Below are positions 7,282 through 17,230 of a stretch of 34,409 nt of DNA, in pieces (within the stretch, counting starts at the first letter, position 1; every line of letters begins with the position of its first letter). The stretch is from JBPCPM01 sp050999155 (GTDB taxonomy: Bacteria; Actinomycetota; Thermoleophilia; Solirubrobacterales; 70-9), in NCBI GenBank assembly GCA_050999155.1, contig JBPCPM010000133.1, positions 1 to 34,409 of the forward strand. The letters run 5' to 3'. A program made the translations under genes and the position numbers. The notes beneath the pieces are model-generated. The model was not told the DNA's origin. It searched no databases and saw only the letters and a list, made by a program, of their open reading frames with translations.

Positions 7282-8427
7282 CTACAGCCCGAGCTTCCGC
7301 GCGATAACCATGTGCTGGGCCTCGTCGGTCCCCTCGCCGATGGTCAAGATCTTCGCGTCGCGGTAGAACCGGCACACCGGGTACTCCTCGATGTACCCGT
7401 ACCCGCCGTGGATCTGCACCGCCTCCTCGGCGGCGCGGACGGCTAGGCGGCCCGTGATCAGCTTGGCCTGGGCGGCCGTCAGGGAGAAGTCGTCGCCCCG
7501 GTCCTTCTCGATCGCCGCGCGCCAGGTCAGCAGGCGGGCCGCCTCGAGGTCGGCGGAGATGTCGGCCACCTTGGCCTGGATGGCCTGGAACTTGCCGATC
7601 GGCTGCCCGAACGCCTTGCGCTCCTTCGCGTAGGCGATCGCCTCGTCCAGCGCGCCCTGGGCGAGGCCGAGGCCCATGGCGGCGACCCCGATCCGGCCGC
7701 CGTCGAGGATGCGCAGGAACTGCTTGAAGCCCATGCCGCGAGGGCCGAGGAGGTTGCCCTCGGGGACCCGGGCGCCGTCGAACGTCAGGGGCCGCGTGTC
7801 CGAGGCGTTCCAGCCCATCTTGCGGTACGGCGTGCCCTGCTCGTATCCGGGGGTGCCGTTGGGGACGATGATGTTCGAGATCTCGCGTTTGCCGTCCCCG
7901 TTGCCGGTGACCGCGGTGATGGTCACGCAGGACGAGCGGTCGGTGCCCGCGTTGGTGATGAACTGCTTGGAGCCGTCGATGACCCACTCGCCGTCTTCGA
8001 GCCGGGCACGCGTCTGCGTGTTGCCCGCGTCGGTCCCGGCCTCCGGCTCGGTCAGCCCGAAGGCGGCAAGACGTTCGCCGGAGCACAGCGGGGGCAGCCA
8101 CTCCTGCCGCTGCTCCTCGGAGCCGAACAGGTAGATCGGCATCGTGCCCAGCGAGATGTGGGCGGCCATGGTGATCGCGACCGACGAGTCGATGCGCGCG
8201 AGCTCCTCGACCGCGATCGCGTAGGTCAGCGTGTCGGCGCCGCCGCCCCCGTACTCCTCCGGGAAGGGGATGCCCATGAACCCGAGCCCGGCCATCTGCT
8301 CGACCAGCTCGTAGGGAAAACGCTTCTCGCGGTCGAGCTCCTCGGCTGCGGGGCGGACCTCCTTGCGGGCGAAGTCGCGGACCGTCTCTCGGGTCAGGCG
8401 CTGTTCGTCGGTGAGGTCAAAGTCCAT
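7282..8427 (-). CDS. Acyl-CoA dehydrogenase (short/branched-chain type)
   Basis: The 381-residue flavoenzyme covers all three acyl-CoA dehydrogenase domains and oxidises acyl-CoA to 2-enoyl-CoA, passing electrons to ETF. It begins 'MDFDLTDEQRLTRETVRDFA'. It has the FAD/substrate loop 'AFGLTEPEAGTDA', the middle-domain 'WVIDGSKQFITNAG', and the C-terminal 'QIHGGYGYIEEYPVCRFYRD'. The catalytic base is Glu365 in 'IGEGTDEAQ', the position used by short- and medium-chain and butyryl-CoA dehydrogenases rather than the isovaleryl type. Chain length is not readable. The gene starts 1 bp after the pepA stop, so the two are probably cotranscribed. The etfBA and ETF:quinone oxidoreductase genes about 12 kb away could provide its electron acceptor. 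Confidence 0.92.
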   Translation of the reverse strand: MDFDLTDEQRLTRETVRDFARKEVRPAAEELDREKRFPYELVEQMAGLGFMGIPFPEEYGGGGADTLTYAIAVEELARIDSSVAITMAAHISLGTMPIYLFGSEEQRQEWLPPLCSGERLAAFGLTEPEAGTDAGNTQTRARLEDGEWVIDGSKQFITNAGTDRSSCVTITAVTGNGDGKREISNIIVPNGTPGYEQGTPYRKMGWNASDTRPLTFDGARVPEGNLLGPRGMGFKQFLRILDGGRIGVAAMGLGLAQGALDEAIAYAKERKAFGQPIGKFQAIQAKVADISADLEAARLLTWRAAIEKDRGDDFSLTAAQAKLITGRLAVRAAEEAVQIHGGYGYIEEYPVCRFYRDAKILTIGEGTDEAQHMVIARKLGL

Positions 8428-8428
8428 G

Positions 8429-9862
8429 TCAGCCTCCAGCTCGGGTTCGGGCCAGCTCGACCAGCAGGCGCACGCCGAACCCGGACGGCCCAGAGCCGAC
8501 CTCGGGGCGGCCGGTGTCCCAGGCGGTGCCGGCGATGTCGAGGTGGGCCCAGGGTGTGTCGCCCACGAAGTGCCGCAGGAAGGCGCCGGCCCAGATCGTC
8601 CCGGCCTTGCGCTTGGTGCCGGCGTTGGTCAGCTGGGCGGTAGTGCCCTTGATCTGCTCGGCGAAATTTTCGTGGAGCGGGAGGCGCCAGACGAGCTCGC
8701 CGGTGTCAGACCCGGCCTGCTCGACGGAGGCGGCGAGCTCGTCGTCGGTGGAGATCAGGCCGGCGTGGGTCGAGCCCAGCGCCACGAGCACCGCCCCGGT
8801 CAGCGTGGCGATATCGACCGCCGCCGCCACCCCGGGCTGCCGGACGGCCCAGGCAAGTGCGTCGGCCAGGATCAGCCGTCCCTCGGCGTCGGTGTTGTTG
8901 ACCTCGACGGTCGTCCCGTCGAAGTGGGTGATCACGTCGCCGGGACGGATCGACTGCCCGCTGGGCATGTTGTCGGTCGCGGGGACGACGGCAAGGATGT
9001 TGACCCGCATCCGCAGCGCCGCGATGGCCGCGACCGCCTCCAGCACAGCCGCCCCCCCGGACATGTCCATCTTCATCTCGAACATGCGGGCTGACGGCTT
9101 CAAAGAGATCCCGCCGGTGTCGAACGTCACGGCCTTGCCGACCAGAGCAAGCCGCTCGTCGCTCGTGTCCTCACCGTCGTAGCGCAGGACGATCAGCTTC
9201 GGCTCATCCACCGATCCCTGGGAGACCGCGGCGAGGCCGCCCATGCCGAGGGCGACGAACTCCGACCGGTCCAGCACCTCGGCGCTGACCCGCTCCTGGT
9301 CGGCGGCGATCTCGCACGCCCGGTCGGCGAGGTAGGAGGGGGTGGCGACGTTCGCGGGAAGCTGCTGGAGCTCGCGCGCCCGGTTCTGCGCTGTGGCGAT
9401 CACGTTCGCCTGGCGGGCGGCGCCGTCCAGCGGCCGGTTGGTGATGAGCGTGAGCGACCCGAGCCGGGGCGCCTCATCGTCGGGCTTGAACCGCTCGAGG
9501 CGCCACGAGGCCAGGACCGTGCCCTCGACCAGGCCGGCGCACACGGCCTCGCCGTCGGCCACGTCCGGCACCACCCAGGCGATCGAGGCACGAGCGCGCG
9601 TCCGCGCCTGCTTGACAGCCAACGCGGCGGCCGTGCGGGCGCGCCCTGCGTCGAAGCTCGTGCGGTCGCCCAGGCCGACCACCAGGACCGGGCCCGGGTG
9701 CTCGGGCCGCAGCAGGGTCAGCTTCTTGAACGTCTCGCGGACCTCGTCTGCGCCGGGCGCTGCGGCCAGCGAGGGCTCGAGCACCTCGCCATCGAAGAGA
9801 CCGATGCAGGTGAGCTCGGCGGGAGACTCCTCTAGCCCGATGTCATGAACGTCGATCTCCAC
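8429..9862 (-). CDS. pepA: M17 leucyl aminopeptidase
   Basis: The 477-residue cytosolic di-zinc aminopeptidase removes N-terminal residues from peptides. The catalytic half carries 'VGKAVTFDTGGISLKPS' (metal and catalytic Lys/Asp), 'MKMDMSGGAAVLEAV' (metal Asp), and the M17 signature 'NNTDAEGRL' with metal Asp/Glu and the bicarbonate-binding Arg. 'ATLTGAVLVALG' and 'GTAWDTGRPEVGSGPSGFGV' near the end are also standard. The N-terminal 150 residues are the less conserved macro-like domain. The frame is open upstream to 9934, but the GTG at 9862 is preferred because a TAGACT -10 box at 9873-9878 would leave no upstream start on the mRNA. It leads a two-gene operon with the acyl-CoA dehydrogenase. 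Confidence 0.92.
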   Translation of the reverse strand: MEIDVHDIGLEESPAELTCIGLFDGEVLEPSLAAAPGADEVRETFKKLTLLRPEHPGPVLVVGLGDRTSFDAGRARTAAALAVKQARTRARASIAWVVPDVADGEAVCAGLVEGTVLASWRLERFKPDDEAPRLGSLTLITNRPLDGAARQANVIATAQNRARELQQLPANVATPSYLADRACEIAADQERVSAEVLDRSEFVALGMGGLAAVSQGSVDEPKLIVLRYDGEDTSDERLALVGKAVTFDTGGISLKPSARMFEMKMDMSGGAAVLEAVAAIAALRMRVNILAVVPATDNMPSGQSIRPGDVITHFDGTTVEVNNTDAEGRLILADALAWAVRQPGVAAAVDIATLTGAVLVALGSTHAGLISTDDELAASVEQAGSDTGELVWRLPLHENFAEQIKGTTAQLTNAGTKRKAGTIWAGAFLRHFVGDTPWAHLDIAGTAWDTGRPEVGSGPSGFGVRLLVELARTRAGG

Positions 9863-9872
9863 GAAGCTGGGC

Positions 9873-9878
9873 AGTCTA
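9873..9878 (-). promoter_or_regulatory. -10 box of pepA
   Basis: Minus-strand TAGACT lies 10 nt before the GTG at 9862, which implies a leader of only a few bases. It sits back to back with the HAD gene promoter at 9936. Confidence 0.4.
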
Positions 9879-9935
9879 GTGGCCGTCGAGCGGGCGGCCC
9901 GCGGCCGCGCCGATCGCCTGTTCCGGCACCGCATC

Positions 9936-9941
9936 TAGGAT
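9936..9941 (+). promoter_or_regulatory. -10 box of HAD-IB gene (leaderless)
   Basis: TAGGAT is followed by 7 nt and then ATG at 9949. The box overlaps an in-frame ATG at 9940, so that upstream codon would not be on the transcript and the start at 9949 is favoured. Confidence 0.5.
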
Positions 9942-9948
9942 GTCGCCG

Positions 9949-10764
9949 ATGCCCGCAGCCGCGTTCTTCGACCTCGATCGCACCCTGATGGCAGGCTCGA
10001 GCGGCCTGCACTGGGGCCGGGCCGCCTACGGCGCCCGGCTGATCAGCCTGCCCCAGATCATCTCCTGGACCTGGGACGGCCTGCGGTTCCGGTTGCGCGG
10101 CGCGACCGACGCGCAGACCCAGGCCCTGCTGGAGCAGATCAACGAGACGCTTGCCGGGATCAGCCGTACCGAGACCGTCCGACTGGCCCCCGAGGTGCTT
10201 GCGGGAATCCTGCCCCGCATCTACCCGCAGATGCTCGATGAGGTCCGCCGCCATCAGGACGCGGGTCGCGCGACGTTCATCGTCAGCGCCGCAAGCAACG
10301 CCCTTGTGGAGATCCTCGCCCAGGTGCTGGCGATGGACGGCGGGATCGGGACGCGCTACGAGATCGACGCCGACGACCGTTTCACCGGTCAGCTTGATGG
10401 CCCGTTCATCTACGGCGAGGGCAAGGTGGTGGCGATGCGCCGGTACGCCTCCAGCCACGACATCGACCTCGACGCCTCGTGGGCCTACTCGGACTCGGCC
10501 AGCGACGAGCCGATGCTGCGCGTCGTCGGCCACCCGGTGGCCGTCAACCCCGACCCTGAACTCGCGCGGATCGCCGTCGAGGAGGGGTGGGAGGTCCAGC
10601 GGTTCGAGAAGCTTGGCCGCCGTCTGGCGATCGTCGCGACGACGGTGCTCGTCGGCGCGGTCGGGGGTAGCGGCACGTGGCTGGCCCTGCGGCGGCGCCC
10701 CTACCGCTACCGGATCTCGCGCCGGCTCGGATTCGGAGGCACGCTGCGCCAGCTACGCGGTTGA
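9949..10764 (+). CDS. HAD subfamily IB phosphatase (SerB-like) with C-terminal membrane segment
   Basis: The 271-residue protein has all four HAD motifs: 'FFDLDRTL' (nucleophile and acid Asp), 'FIVSAASN' (Ser), a Lys in 'GEGKVVAMRRYA', and 'AYSDSASDEPML' (Asp pair). The cap between motifs I and II is the all-helical C1 cap seen in phosphoserine-phosphatase-like enzymes. The HAD-IB family includes phosphoserine phosphatase and many actinobacterial paralogues of unknown substrate. After the catalytic domain there is one hydrophobic stretch ('LAIVATTVLVGAVGGSGTWL', about residues 225-245) followed by a basic tail, so the enzyme is probably tethered to the inner face of the membrane. The substrate is unknown; a phospholipid or phospho-metabolite at the membrane is possible. 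Confidence 0.85.
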   Translation: MPAAAFFDLDRTLMAGSSGLHWGRAAYGARLISLPQIISWTWDGLRFRLRGATDAQTQALLEQINETLAGISRTETVRLAPEVLAGILPRIYPQMLDEVRRHQDAGRATFIVSAASNALVEILAQVLAMDGGIGTRYEIDADDRFTGQLDGPFIYGEGKVVAMRRYASSHDIDLDASWAYSDSASDEPMLRVVGHPVAVNPDPELARIAVEEGWEVQRFEKLGRRLAIVATTVLVGAVGGSGTWLALRRRPYRYRISRRLGFGGTLRQLRG

Positions 10765-10856
10765 CGCGCGACCGGGGCGGCGCAGCCCCACCCCTCGCGG
10801 CGGGCCGGCGTCTGGACGGCCGCGCCGAGTCGGCCCCGATGTCCAGGGAAAATTGC

Positions 10857-10885
10857 GTGACTGTGGGGACCTTCTCCGGTAGGCT
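10857..10885 (+). promoter_or_regulatory. Promoter of GGDEF-EAL gene (leaderless)
   Basis: A -35-like GTGACT (10857-10862) and a -10 TAGGCT (10880-10885) are separated by an ideal 17 bp. Six nt later comes the GTG start at 10892. This is the clearest full leaderless promoter in the window. Confidence 0.6.
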
Positions 10886-10891
10886 CGACGG

Positions 10892-13795
10892 GTGTCGTCG
10901 GACCAGGGATCGGGACGCGACGGCGGGGACTTCCTCCTCGAAGTTGTCGTAGACGCAGCACTCGCGCTTCACGGGAACGAACCGTGGGGTGACGTCGCCG
11001 CGCGCGCTCTCGCGCGCGCCGGAACAGCACTGGCCGCGTCGCAGGTCGCGCTAGTCGACCTCGGTGACGGTGCTCCGGCCGGCCGCGTGGCGCTGGGCGA
11101 CCAGTGGAGCTCCGGGGCCGAGGACCGCTGGCTCGCGCAGCTGGAGGGAACTCCGGTGACCGGCGTCCTGGCCCGTGCGGCGCAGGAGGTGCGCGCGGGC
11201 CGTACCGCCCAGGTGCCGGCGCCGGCCGTGGCCGCGGCCGACGGCACGCTGCTGATCGTCGGGCTCGGGGCGCCCGCCGGCTCGGGGGCCGCGCTGATCG
11301 CGTGCCGTCCCTCGAGGGAAGGGTCGTGGCTGGCGCCGGAGATCGACGGCCTGGCCCGGCTGGGCGCGCTGCTCGGATCGGCGCTGGGAGCCGAGCGGGC
11401 CCACGAGGATCTGCGAACCCGTGAGGCGATCCTCGAAGCCGTGGCGTTCGTGGCCGGCCGCTTCTACCACGGCACCGAATGGGAACAGGGCGTCGACCTC
11501 GCGCTCCAGCGCCTCGGCCAGGCCGTCGGCGTCAGCCGGATCACCGTCGTCGAGAACGTCGGGGAGACCGATGCCACGCTGGCGGGAACGCCGCGGATGT
11601 CGTGGTCGCGGTCGGACGAGGGCGGCGCGCACCGGGCGGTGCCGTACATCGCCGCCGGATGTGCTCGCTGGATCGCCGAGCTTCGCGCCGGGCGGGTGCT
11701 CGCCGGGCCGGCCACGACCTTCCCCGAGGCCGAGCGGGACCAGCTCGCCGGTATCCGCTCGACGTGCATGGTCCCGATCTCGGTCGAGGGCGAATGGTGG
11801 GGCTACGCCGCGCTGGACCAGGTCGACCGCGACCGCCGCTGGACGCAGGGCGAGATCCGCGCGCTCACGGCCGCCGCGAGCGCCCTGGGAGGCGCCATCG
11901 CTCGCCGCCGGCTGCTCGCCGCGCAGCGCTCCAGCGACGAACGGTTCCGGCTGATCTTCGAGTCGGCGCCGCTGGGCATGGCGCGCATCGACGCCGACGG
12001 GCGTGTCATCGAGGCGAACGTCGCGTTGCGACAGATGCTCGGACGGCCCGACGCGGCACTTGTGGGTTCGTCGCTGCCCAACCTGCTTCCGGGCACCGAC
12101 GCGGTCGAGCACGCGATGCGCATCCGCTCCCTGCTTGGTGGGGAGAGCTCGTCGGCCTCGTTCGAGCATCGCCTGTCAGACGGTGAAGGCCGGAGCCTGT
12201 GGGCGCGCTCGACCCTGTCGGCGGTCACGGCGGCCGACGGCGTTCGCGACGCCGTGATCTGGATTGCCGAGGACATCTCCCAGCGCAAGCACGCCGAGGC
12301 GCGGCTGCGCTACGTCGCCGACCACGATCCGCTGACCGGGCTGGCCAACCGGCGGCGCTTCAACACCGAACTCAGCCGCCACCTGGCGCGGGTCGCCCGC
12401 TACGGCCCGACCGGAGCGGTGCTGCTGCTCGACCTCGACAACTTCAAGTGGATCAACGACACGTTCGGGCATGCGGCCGGCGACGAGGTGCTCACCGGGG
12501 TCGCCCGGACCCTGCGGGACCGGCTGCGCGAAAGCGACCTGGTCGCCCGGCTGGGCGGCGACGAGTTCGCGGTCCTGCTGCCCCGGGGGGACACCGAGTC
12601 GGCAGGCCCGCTGGCCAGCGCCCTGCTGGACGCCACGCGCACCTACACGCCGCACCTGGCGGGCGAGGCCGTACCGCTGACCATTTCCATTGGCATGACG
12701 TTGATCGACCGCGCCGACCTGAGCGCAGAGGACGTGCTGCTCGCAGCCGACCACGCGCTGTACGAGGCAAAGCACCAGGGCAAGAACCAGCTGGCCGTCG
12801 CGGCGAAGCCGGCGACCAACCAGCGGGTCGCGACGGGGCTGGCCGAGGCATCGGGATCGCCGGCGCCGGCCGACCACGAGCATGGGGTCGACGCAACGCT
12901 GGCCGATCTCGCGGCGGATATTGCCACCGACGGTTCGGACGCGCCGGCGGAGGACGCAGGGTCCGAGGAGGGCGGGGCCTCCCCCGGTCCCGCGAGCGAT
13001 CCGACGCGATACGCCGCGGTGCTGGCCGGGCACGATTTCCCACCGCCGCCGAGGGTCGAACCGGGCGGAGACCTGGCCGCCCACGAGCTCGAGCTGTGGG
13101 CGCAGCCGCTGCGCAACGTGGCGTCCGGGCGGGTCGTGGAGTACGAGCTGCTGTTGCGGGTGCGGCGACCGGGAGCGATGGAGCTTGAATCTCCGCTGCC
13201 GTTTCTCGGCCGGGTGCAGCGGGCCGGCTGGTCGATCGGGGTGGACCGGTGGGTGGTCTCCCAGGCGGTACGCCTGTTGGCGGGAACCCCCGACGCCGCG
13301 ACCCATCTCTCGGTGAACCTGACCTCCGCGGCGATCGCGGACGCGGGGTTCCCCGCGTTCATCGACAACCAGCTGCGGGAGGCCGGGGTCCCGGCCTCGC
13401 GGCTGGGTCTCGAGGTCGCGGAGCCCCTGGTCTTGGCCGATCGTGATGCCAGCCGGCGGTTCGTTTCCGCCGCGGCGTCGCTGGGCTGCGCGGTGAGTCT
13501 CGACGACTTCACGCTCAGCGCCGGTGACGCCGTGCGGTTGCCGGGCCTGGACCGCGTGAAGGTCGAGCCCCAGATCATCGGCACGCTGCGCACCGACCCG
13601 GCGCGGCAGCTGTCGCTGCTCGCCATCCTCGACCTCGCCCATACGGCGGGGAGTGCGGTCGTCGCCGAGAGCGTCCCCGACGACGGGACAATGGACCTGC
13701 TCGGAGATTTCGGGGTCGAGCTGGGCCAGGGCTTCCACCTCGGGCGCCCGCGGCCCGTCGAGGAGCTGTGGCCCGCGGCGGTGAGCATCGAGTGA
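10892..13795 (+). CDS. GAF-GAF-PAS-GGDEF-EAL cyclic-di-GMP signalling protein
   Basis: This 967-residue cytosolic sensor has no obvious membrane segment. Residues about 20-165 and 175-345 look like GAF domains. A PAS domain spans about 350-470 ('SAPLGMARIDADGRVIEANV'). The diguanylate cyclase domain follows, with 'DHDPLTGLANRRRFN', 'LLLDLDNFKWINDTFGHAAG' and an intact GGDEF at residues 555-559. An RxxD inhibitory site (Arg546-Asp549) lies the correct 5 residues before it. An acidic, Ala/Pro-rich linker (about 650-735) leads to the EAL domain with Glu752 ('YELLLRV'), Asn in 'SVNLTS', 'LEVAE', 'LDDFTLSAG', Lys in 'RVKVEP', 'VAES' and 'GQGFHLGRP'. The usual DDFG and KID triplets are altered to DDFT and KVE, so phosphodiesterase activity is plausible but not certain. 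It probably both makes and degrades c-di-GMP. Confidence 0.9.
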   Translation: MSSDQGSGRDGGDFLLEVVVDAALALHGNEPWGDVAARALARAGTALAASQVALVDLGDGAPAGRVALGDQWSSGAEDRWLAQLEGTPVTGVLARAAQEVRAGRTAQVPAPAVAAADGTLLIVGLGAPAGSGAALIACRPSREGSWLAPEIDGLARLGALLGSALGAERAHEDLRTREAILEAVAFVAGRFYHGTEWEQGVDLALQRLGQAVGVSRITVVENVGETDATLAGTPRMSWSRSDEGGAHRAVPYIAAGCARWIAELRAGRVLAGPATTFPEAERDQLAGIRSTCMVPISVEGEWWGYAALDQVDRDRRWTQGEIRALTAAASALGGAIARRRLLAAQRSSDERFRLIFESAPLGMARIDADGRVIEANVALRQMLGRPDAALVGSSLPNLLPGTDAVEHAMRIRSLLGGESSSASFEHRLSDGEGRSLWARSTLSAVTAADGVRDAVIWIAEDISQRKHAEARLRYVADHDPLTGLANRRRFNTELSRHLARVARYGPTGAVLLLDLDNFKWINDTFGHAAGDEVLTGVARTLRDRLRESDLVARLGGDEFAVLLPRGDTESAGPLASALLDATRTYTPHLAGEAVPLTISIGMTLIDRADLSAEDVLLAADHALYEAKHQGKNQLAVAAKPATNQRVATGLAEASGSPAPADHEHGVDATLADLAADIATDGSDAPAEDAGSEEGGASPGPASDPTRYAAVLAGHDFPPPPRVEPGGDLAAHELELWAQPLRNVASGRVVEYELLLRVRRPGAMELESPLPFLGRVQRAGWSIGVDRWVVSQAVRLLAGTPDAATHLSVNLTSAAIADAGFPAFIDNQLREAGVPASRLGLEVAEPLVLADRDASRRFVSAAASLGCAVSLDDFTLSAGDAVRLPGLDRVKVEPQIIGTLRTDPARQLSLLAILDLAHTAGSAVVAESVPDDGTMDLLGDFGVELGQGFHLGRPRPVEELWPAAVSIE

Positions 13796-13842
13796 TCGGG
13801 GCCGGCGGCAGCGTGTCGGGCCGCGACCGTCCCTCGCGGGCG

Positions 13843-13848
13843 TAGACT
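13843..13848 (+). promoter_or_regulatory. -10 box of mutase large-subunit gene (leaderless)
   Basis: TAGACT is followed by 6 nt and then the ATG at 13855. No Shine-Dalgarno sequence is present. Confidence 0.5.
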
Positions 13849-13854
13849 CCGGCC

Positions 13855-15507
<1,653 letters not shown>

Positions 15508-15535
15508 GGCCGGGGCCTGGCGCGTCGGAGCCGCG

Positions 15536-16018
15536 ATGCGCGGGATCAACCACGTCGCGCTGGTCACACGGGACCTTGCCCGGCTCACGGCTTTCTACAC
15601 GGAGGTGTTCGGCGCCGAGCCGGCGTACGAGCGCACGGAGAACGACCGGGGTCGGGGCCTGGACTTCCTGCGCGTCGGGTCGGTGGTGCTGCACGTGTTC
15701 GAGCGGCCGGGCGAGGCCCCGGGCGGCATCTCCGATGAGGCGGCGTCGGAGCCGCTTGCTCGCGGCCGGGTGGACCACGTGGCCTTGGAGGCCGATGACA
15801 CGGAGGAGTTCGCCGCCGTCCGCGACCGGCTGATCGCCCTGGGGGCCGCCGGCCCCGAGGTGATCGACTTCGGCCCGCTGGTCAGCCTGTTCGCGACCGA
15901 CCCTGACGGCTCGCAGGTGGAGGTCGCGCTCCTCCGCCCGCCCGGCTGGGAGCCGCCGTTCGCGCTCACCCCGCCGCGGGCTAGGAGCCTGAGCTCACGC
16001 ACGCGGCCTTGGGGGTGA
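15536..16018 (+). CDS. VOC-fold (glyoxalase/dioxygenase/epimerase superfamily) protein
   Basis: The 160-residue protein has two beta-alpha-beta-beta-beta modules. The first begins 'INHVALVTRDLARLTAFYTE' and the second 'VDHVALEADDTEEF'; the end carries 'DPDGSQVEVALL'. His6, the His of 'DHVAL' and the Glu of 'VEVALL' sit where VOC enzymes bind their metal. It starts 28 bp after the mutase gene on the same strand, so methylmalonyl-CoA epimerase is the tempting call. However, the upstream mutase looks isobutyryl-type and I do not see convincing epimerase-specific motifs, so I leave it general. The last 38 bp overlap the end of the convergent secreted-protein gene, and the Arg/Ser-rich tail encoded there is probably not conserved. 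Confidence 0.7.
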   Translation: MRGINHVALVTRDLARLTAFYTEVFGAEPAYERTENDRGRGLDFLRVGSVVLHVFERPGEAPGGISDEAASEPLARGRVDHVALEADDTEEFAAVRDRLIALGAAGPEVIDFGPLVSLFATDPDGSQVEVALLRPPGWEPPFALTPPRARSLSSRTRPWG

Positions 16019-16841
16019 ACCTCCGAGGCGTGGCTGAGTCGTTGCGCATGATCACTTGCCAGGCGCTGCCGGTGGTCAGCGGTTGGGACTCGGTCACCGC
16101 GAAATCGGCCGCCGAGCCGTCCTGCTCGTCCTGGTTGCCGCCGCCGATGGCGCGGAATCCACTGGGGCAGGTCGCAAGGGCCGCGGCGCTCGAGTTCGCG
16201 GGCACCGTGGTTTCCGATCCGCTGATGTAGCGGATGTCGGAAAGGAACTGTGATCCGTGGCGCCCATCGAGGCGGTCCGCGTTGAGGCCCGTGGCGACGC
16301 CGGTCGCGTTGGTGGTCAGCGGCTTCTTGGCGTCACCCCCGGCCCCCACGTCGATCAGACCTCCCACGTTTCCGGTCTTGGTGGCGAACTCGAATGCGTA
16401 TCCGGCGCCGAGGTTGTTGGCCCGCAGGCATGGTGCCGAGCCGGAGGCGGTGCCCCCGGCCGCGCCGCGGCAGCCGTAGATGGCTGCGCCGCCGGCCTTG
16501 GATCCGGTCTTGGTGTTCGATTGCCGGGTGACGTATCCGCCCTTGCTGCCGGTGCTCTGGTTGAACTCCCCGATGATCTCCGTCTCCTTGCCCGTCGTGC
16601 CGTTGCGTATCTCGGCGCGGAGCGCATCGCCTTCGCTGATCGCGGCGGAGTGGGTGGTTGGACGGCCGTCGTCCTGCGCCAAGGCAAGCGGTGCGACCAG
16701 CAGGGCAAGCAACGACGCGCTCACGACCACCGTGCGGATGGAAGGACGGGCGGCCGGGCGCCGAGATCGGCGGCCGGAGTCCTGAAGTGCGTGTGCGTGG
16801 TTCGCGGCTGCCTGCGTCCACGCGTCGTGGTCGAAGCGCAT
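15981..16841 (-). CDS. Secreted protein, paralogue family A with 'CPSGFRAIGGG' head
   Basis: The 286-residue protein has a long basic N-region (about 45 residues) followed by a signal-like hydrophobic segment 'VVVSASLLALLVAPLALAQ'. The mature part starts with a conserved module: 'GDALRAEIRNGTTGKETEII', 'GSKGGYVTRQSNTKTGSKAG', 'YGCRGAAGGTASGSAPCLRA', 'NATGVATGLNADRLDG'. The same module occurs in the genes at 32.1 and 33.5 kb. The C-terminal part differs: 'ATCPSGFRAIGGGNQDEQDG' followed by 'ACVSSGS'. The function is unknown; it is likely exported and displayed or released. Two Cys in the module ('YGC', 'APC') could form a disulfide. The ATG at 16841 is chosen because GAGGGAG lies 5 nt upstream and upstream codons would lengthen the N-region. 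Confidence 0.75.
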   Translation of the reverse strand: MRFDHDAWTQAAANHAHALQDSGRRSRRPAARPSIRTVVVSASLLALLVAPLALAQDDGRPTTHSAAISEGDALRAEIRNGTTGKETEIIGEFNQSTGSKGGYVTRQSNTKTGSKAGGAAIYGCRGAAGGTASGSAPCLRANNLGAGYAFEFATKTGNVGGLIDVGAGGDAKKPLTTNATGVATGLNADRLDGRHGSQFLSDIRYISGSETTVPANSSAAALATCPSGFRAIGGGNQDEQDGSAADFAVTESQPLTTGSAWQVIMRNDSATPRRFTPKAACVSSGS

Positions 16842-17202
16842 GTCGTCTCCCTCTGTCGGGTCTGACCGGCCCGATCCGCCGGGCACCGAGCCGGAGCGTG
16901 TGGTGTGAACGTACTCCCGTCGGCCGGACTCGTCCACCCTCGTTCGGTCAAGCGGCCATCCGGTGGGCGGTCGTTCGTCGGCGGGCACTTCGGTGCGGAG
17001 CGAGGGTCTCGAGCGTCTTGCCCCCGGTTTCCAGGGGATTCACTGCTCGCCGGCGGCCGCCGATTTCCGTGGCCGGGCAACCTTATTGTTCTTGACAATG
17101 GTGGATCTCGCATGGGAGGGTGCCCCCATTCGGGGCTCGGGCCCCACTAATTCGAACTGGGAGAAGCGGAATGGCGGAGCAATCTTTCGTTCGGCGCGCA
17201 CG
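16842..17202. other. Divergent intergenic region upstream of two exported proteins
   Basis: This 361-bp gap separates the divergently transcribed secreted-protein and VWA genes. It is slightly less GC-rich toward the right ('TTATTGTTCTTGACAATG', 17083-17100), where a TTGACA (17092-17097) could be a -35 box, though no matching -10 at 17 bp is evident. For the minus gene a TACGTT (minus strand, 16908-16913) is a weak -10 candidate. No known riboswitch was recognised. Confidence 0.4.
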
Positions 17203-17230
17203 ATGCGCGTCGGGCTCGTGGCTGCGTTGA
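17171..17230 (+). other. Short Shine-Dalgarno-led ORF overlapping the VWA gene start
   Basis: ATG at 17171 is preceded by GGGAGAAGCGG, the best ribosome-binding sequence near the VWA gene. It opens a 19-codon frame ending at TGA 17228-17230. This frame is +1 relative to the VWA gene, whose ATG at 17203 lacks a good ribosome-binding site. It may be a leader ORF for translational coupling. Alternatively, a one-base indel may have separated the true start from the rest of the gene. Confidence 0.35.

Noticed and set aside
10765..10856. c-di-GMP riboswitch before the GGDEF-EAL gene
   Set aside because: No GEMM-like conserved core was seen, and the gene appears to have a leaderless promoter starting at its GTG.
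15536..16018. Firm call of methylmalonyl-CoA epimerase
   Set aside because: Position after a mutase is suggestive, but the mutase has isobutyryl-type active-site residues and epimerase-specific motifs are not convincing. Left as a VOC protein.
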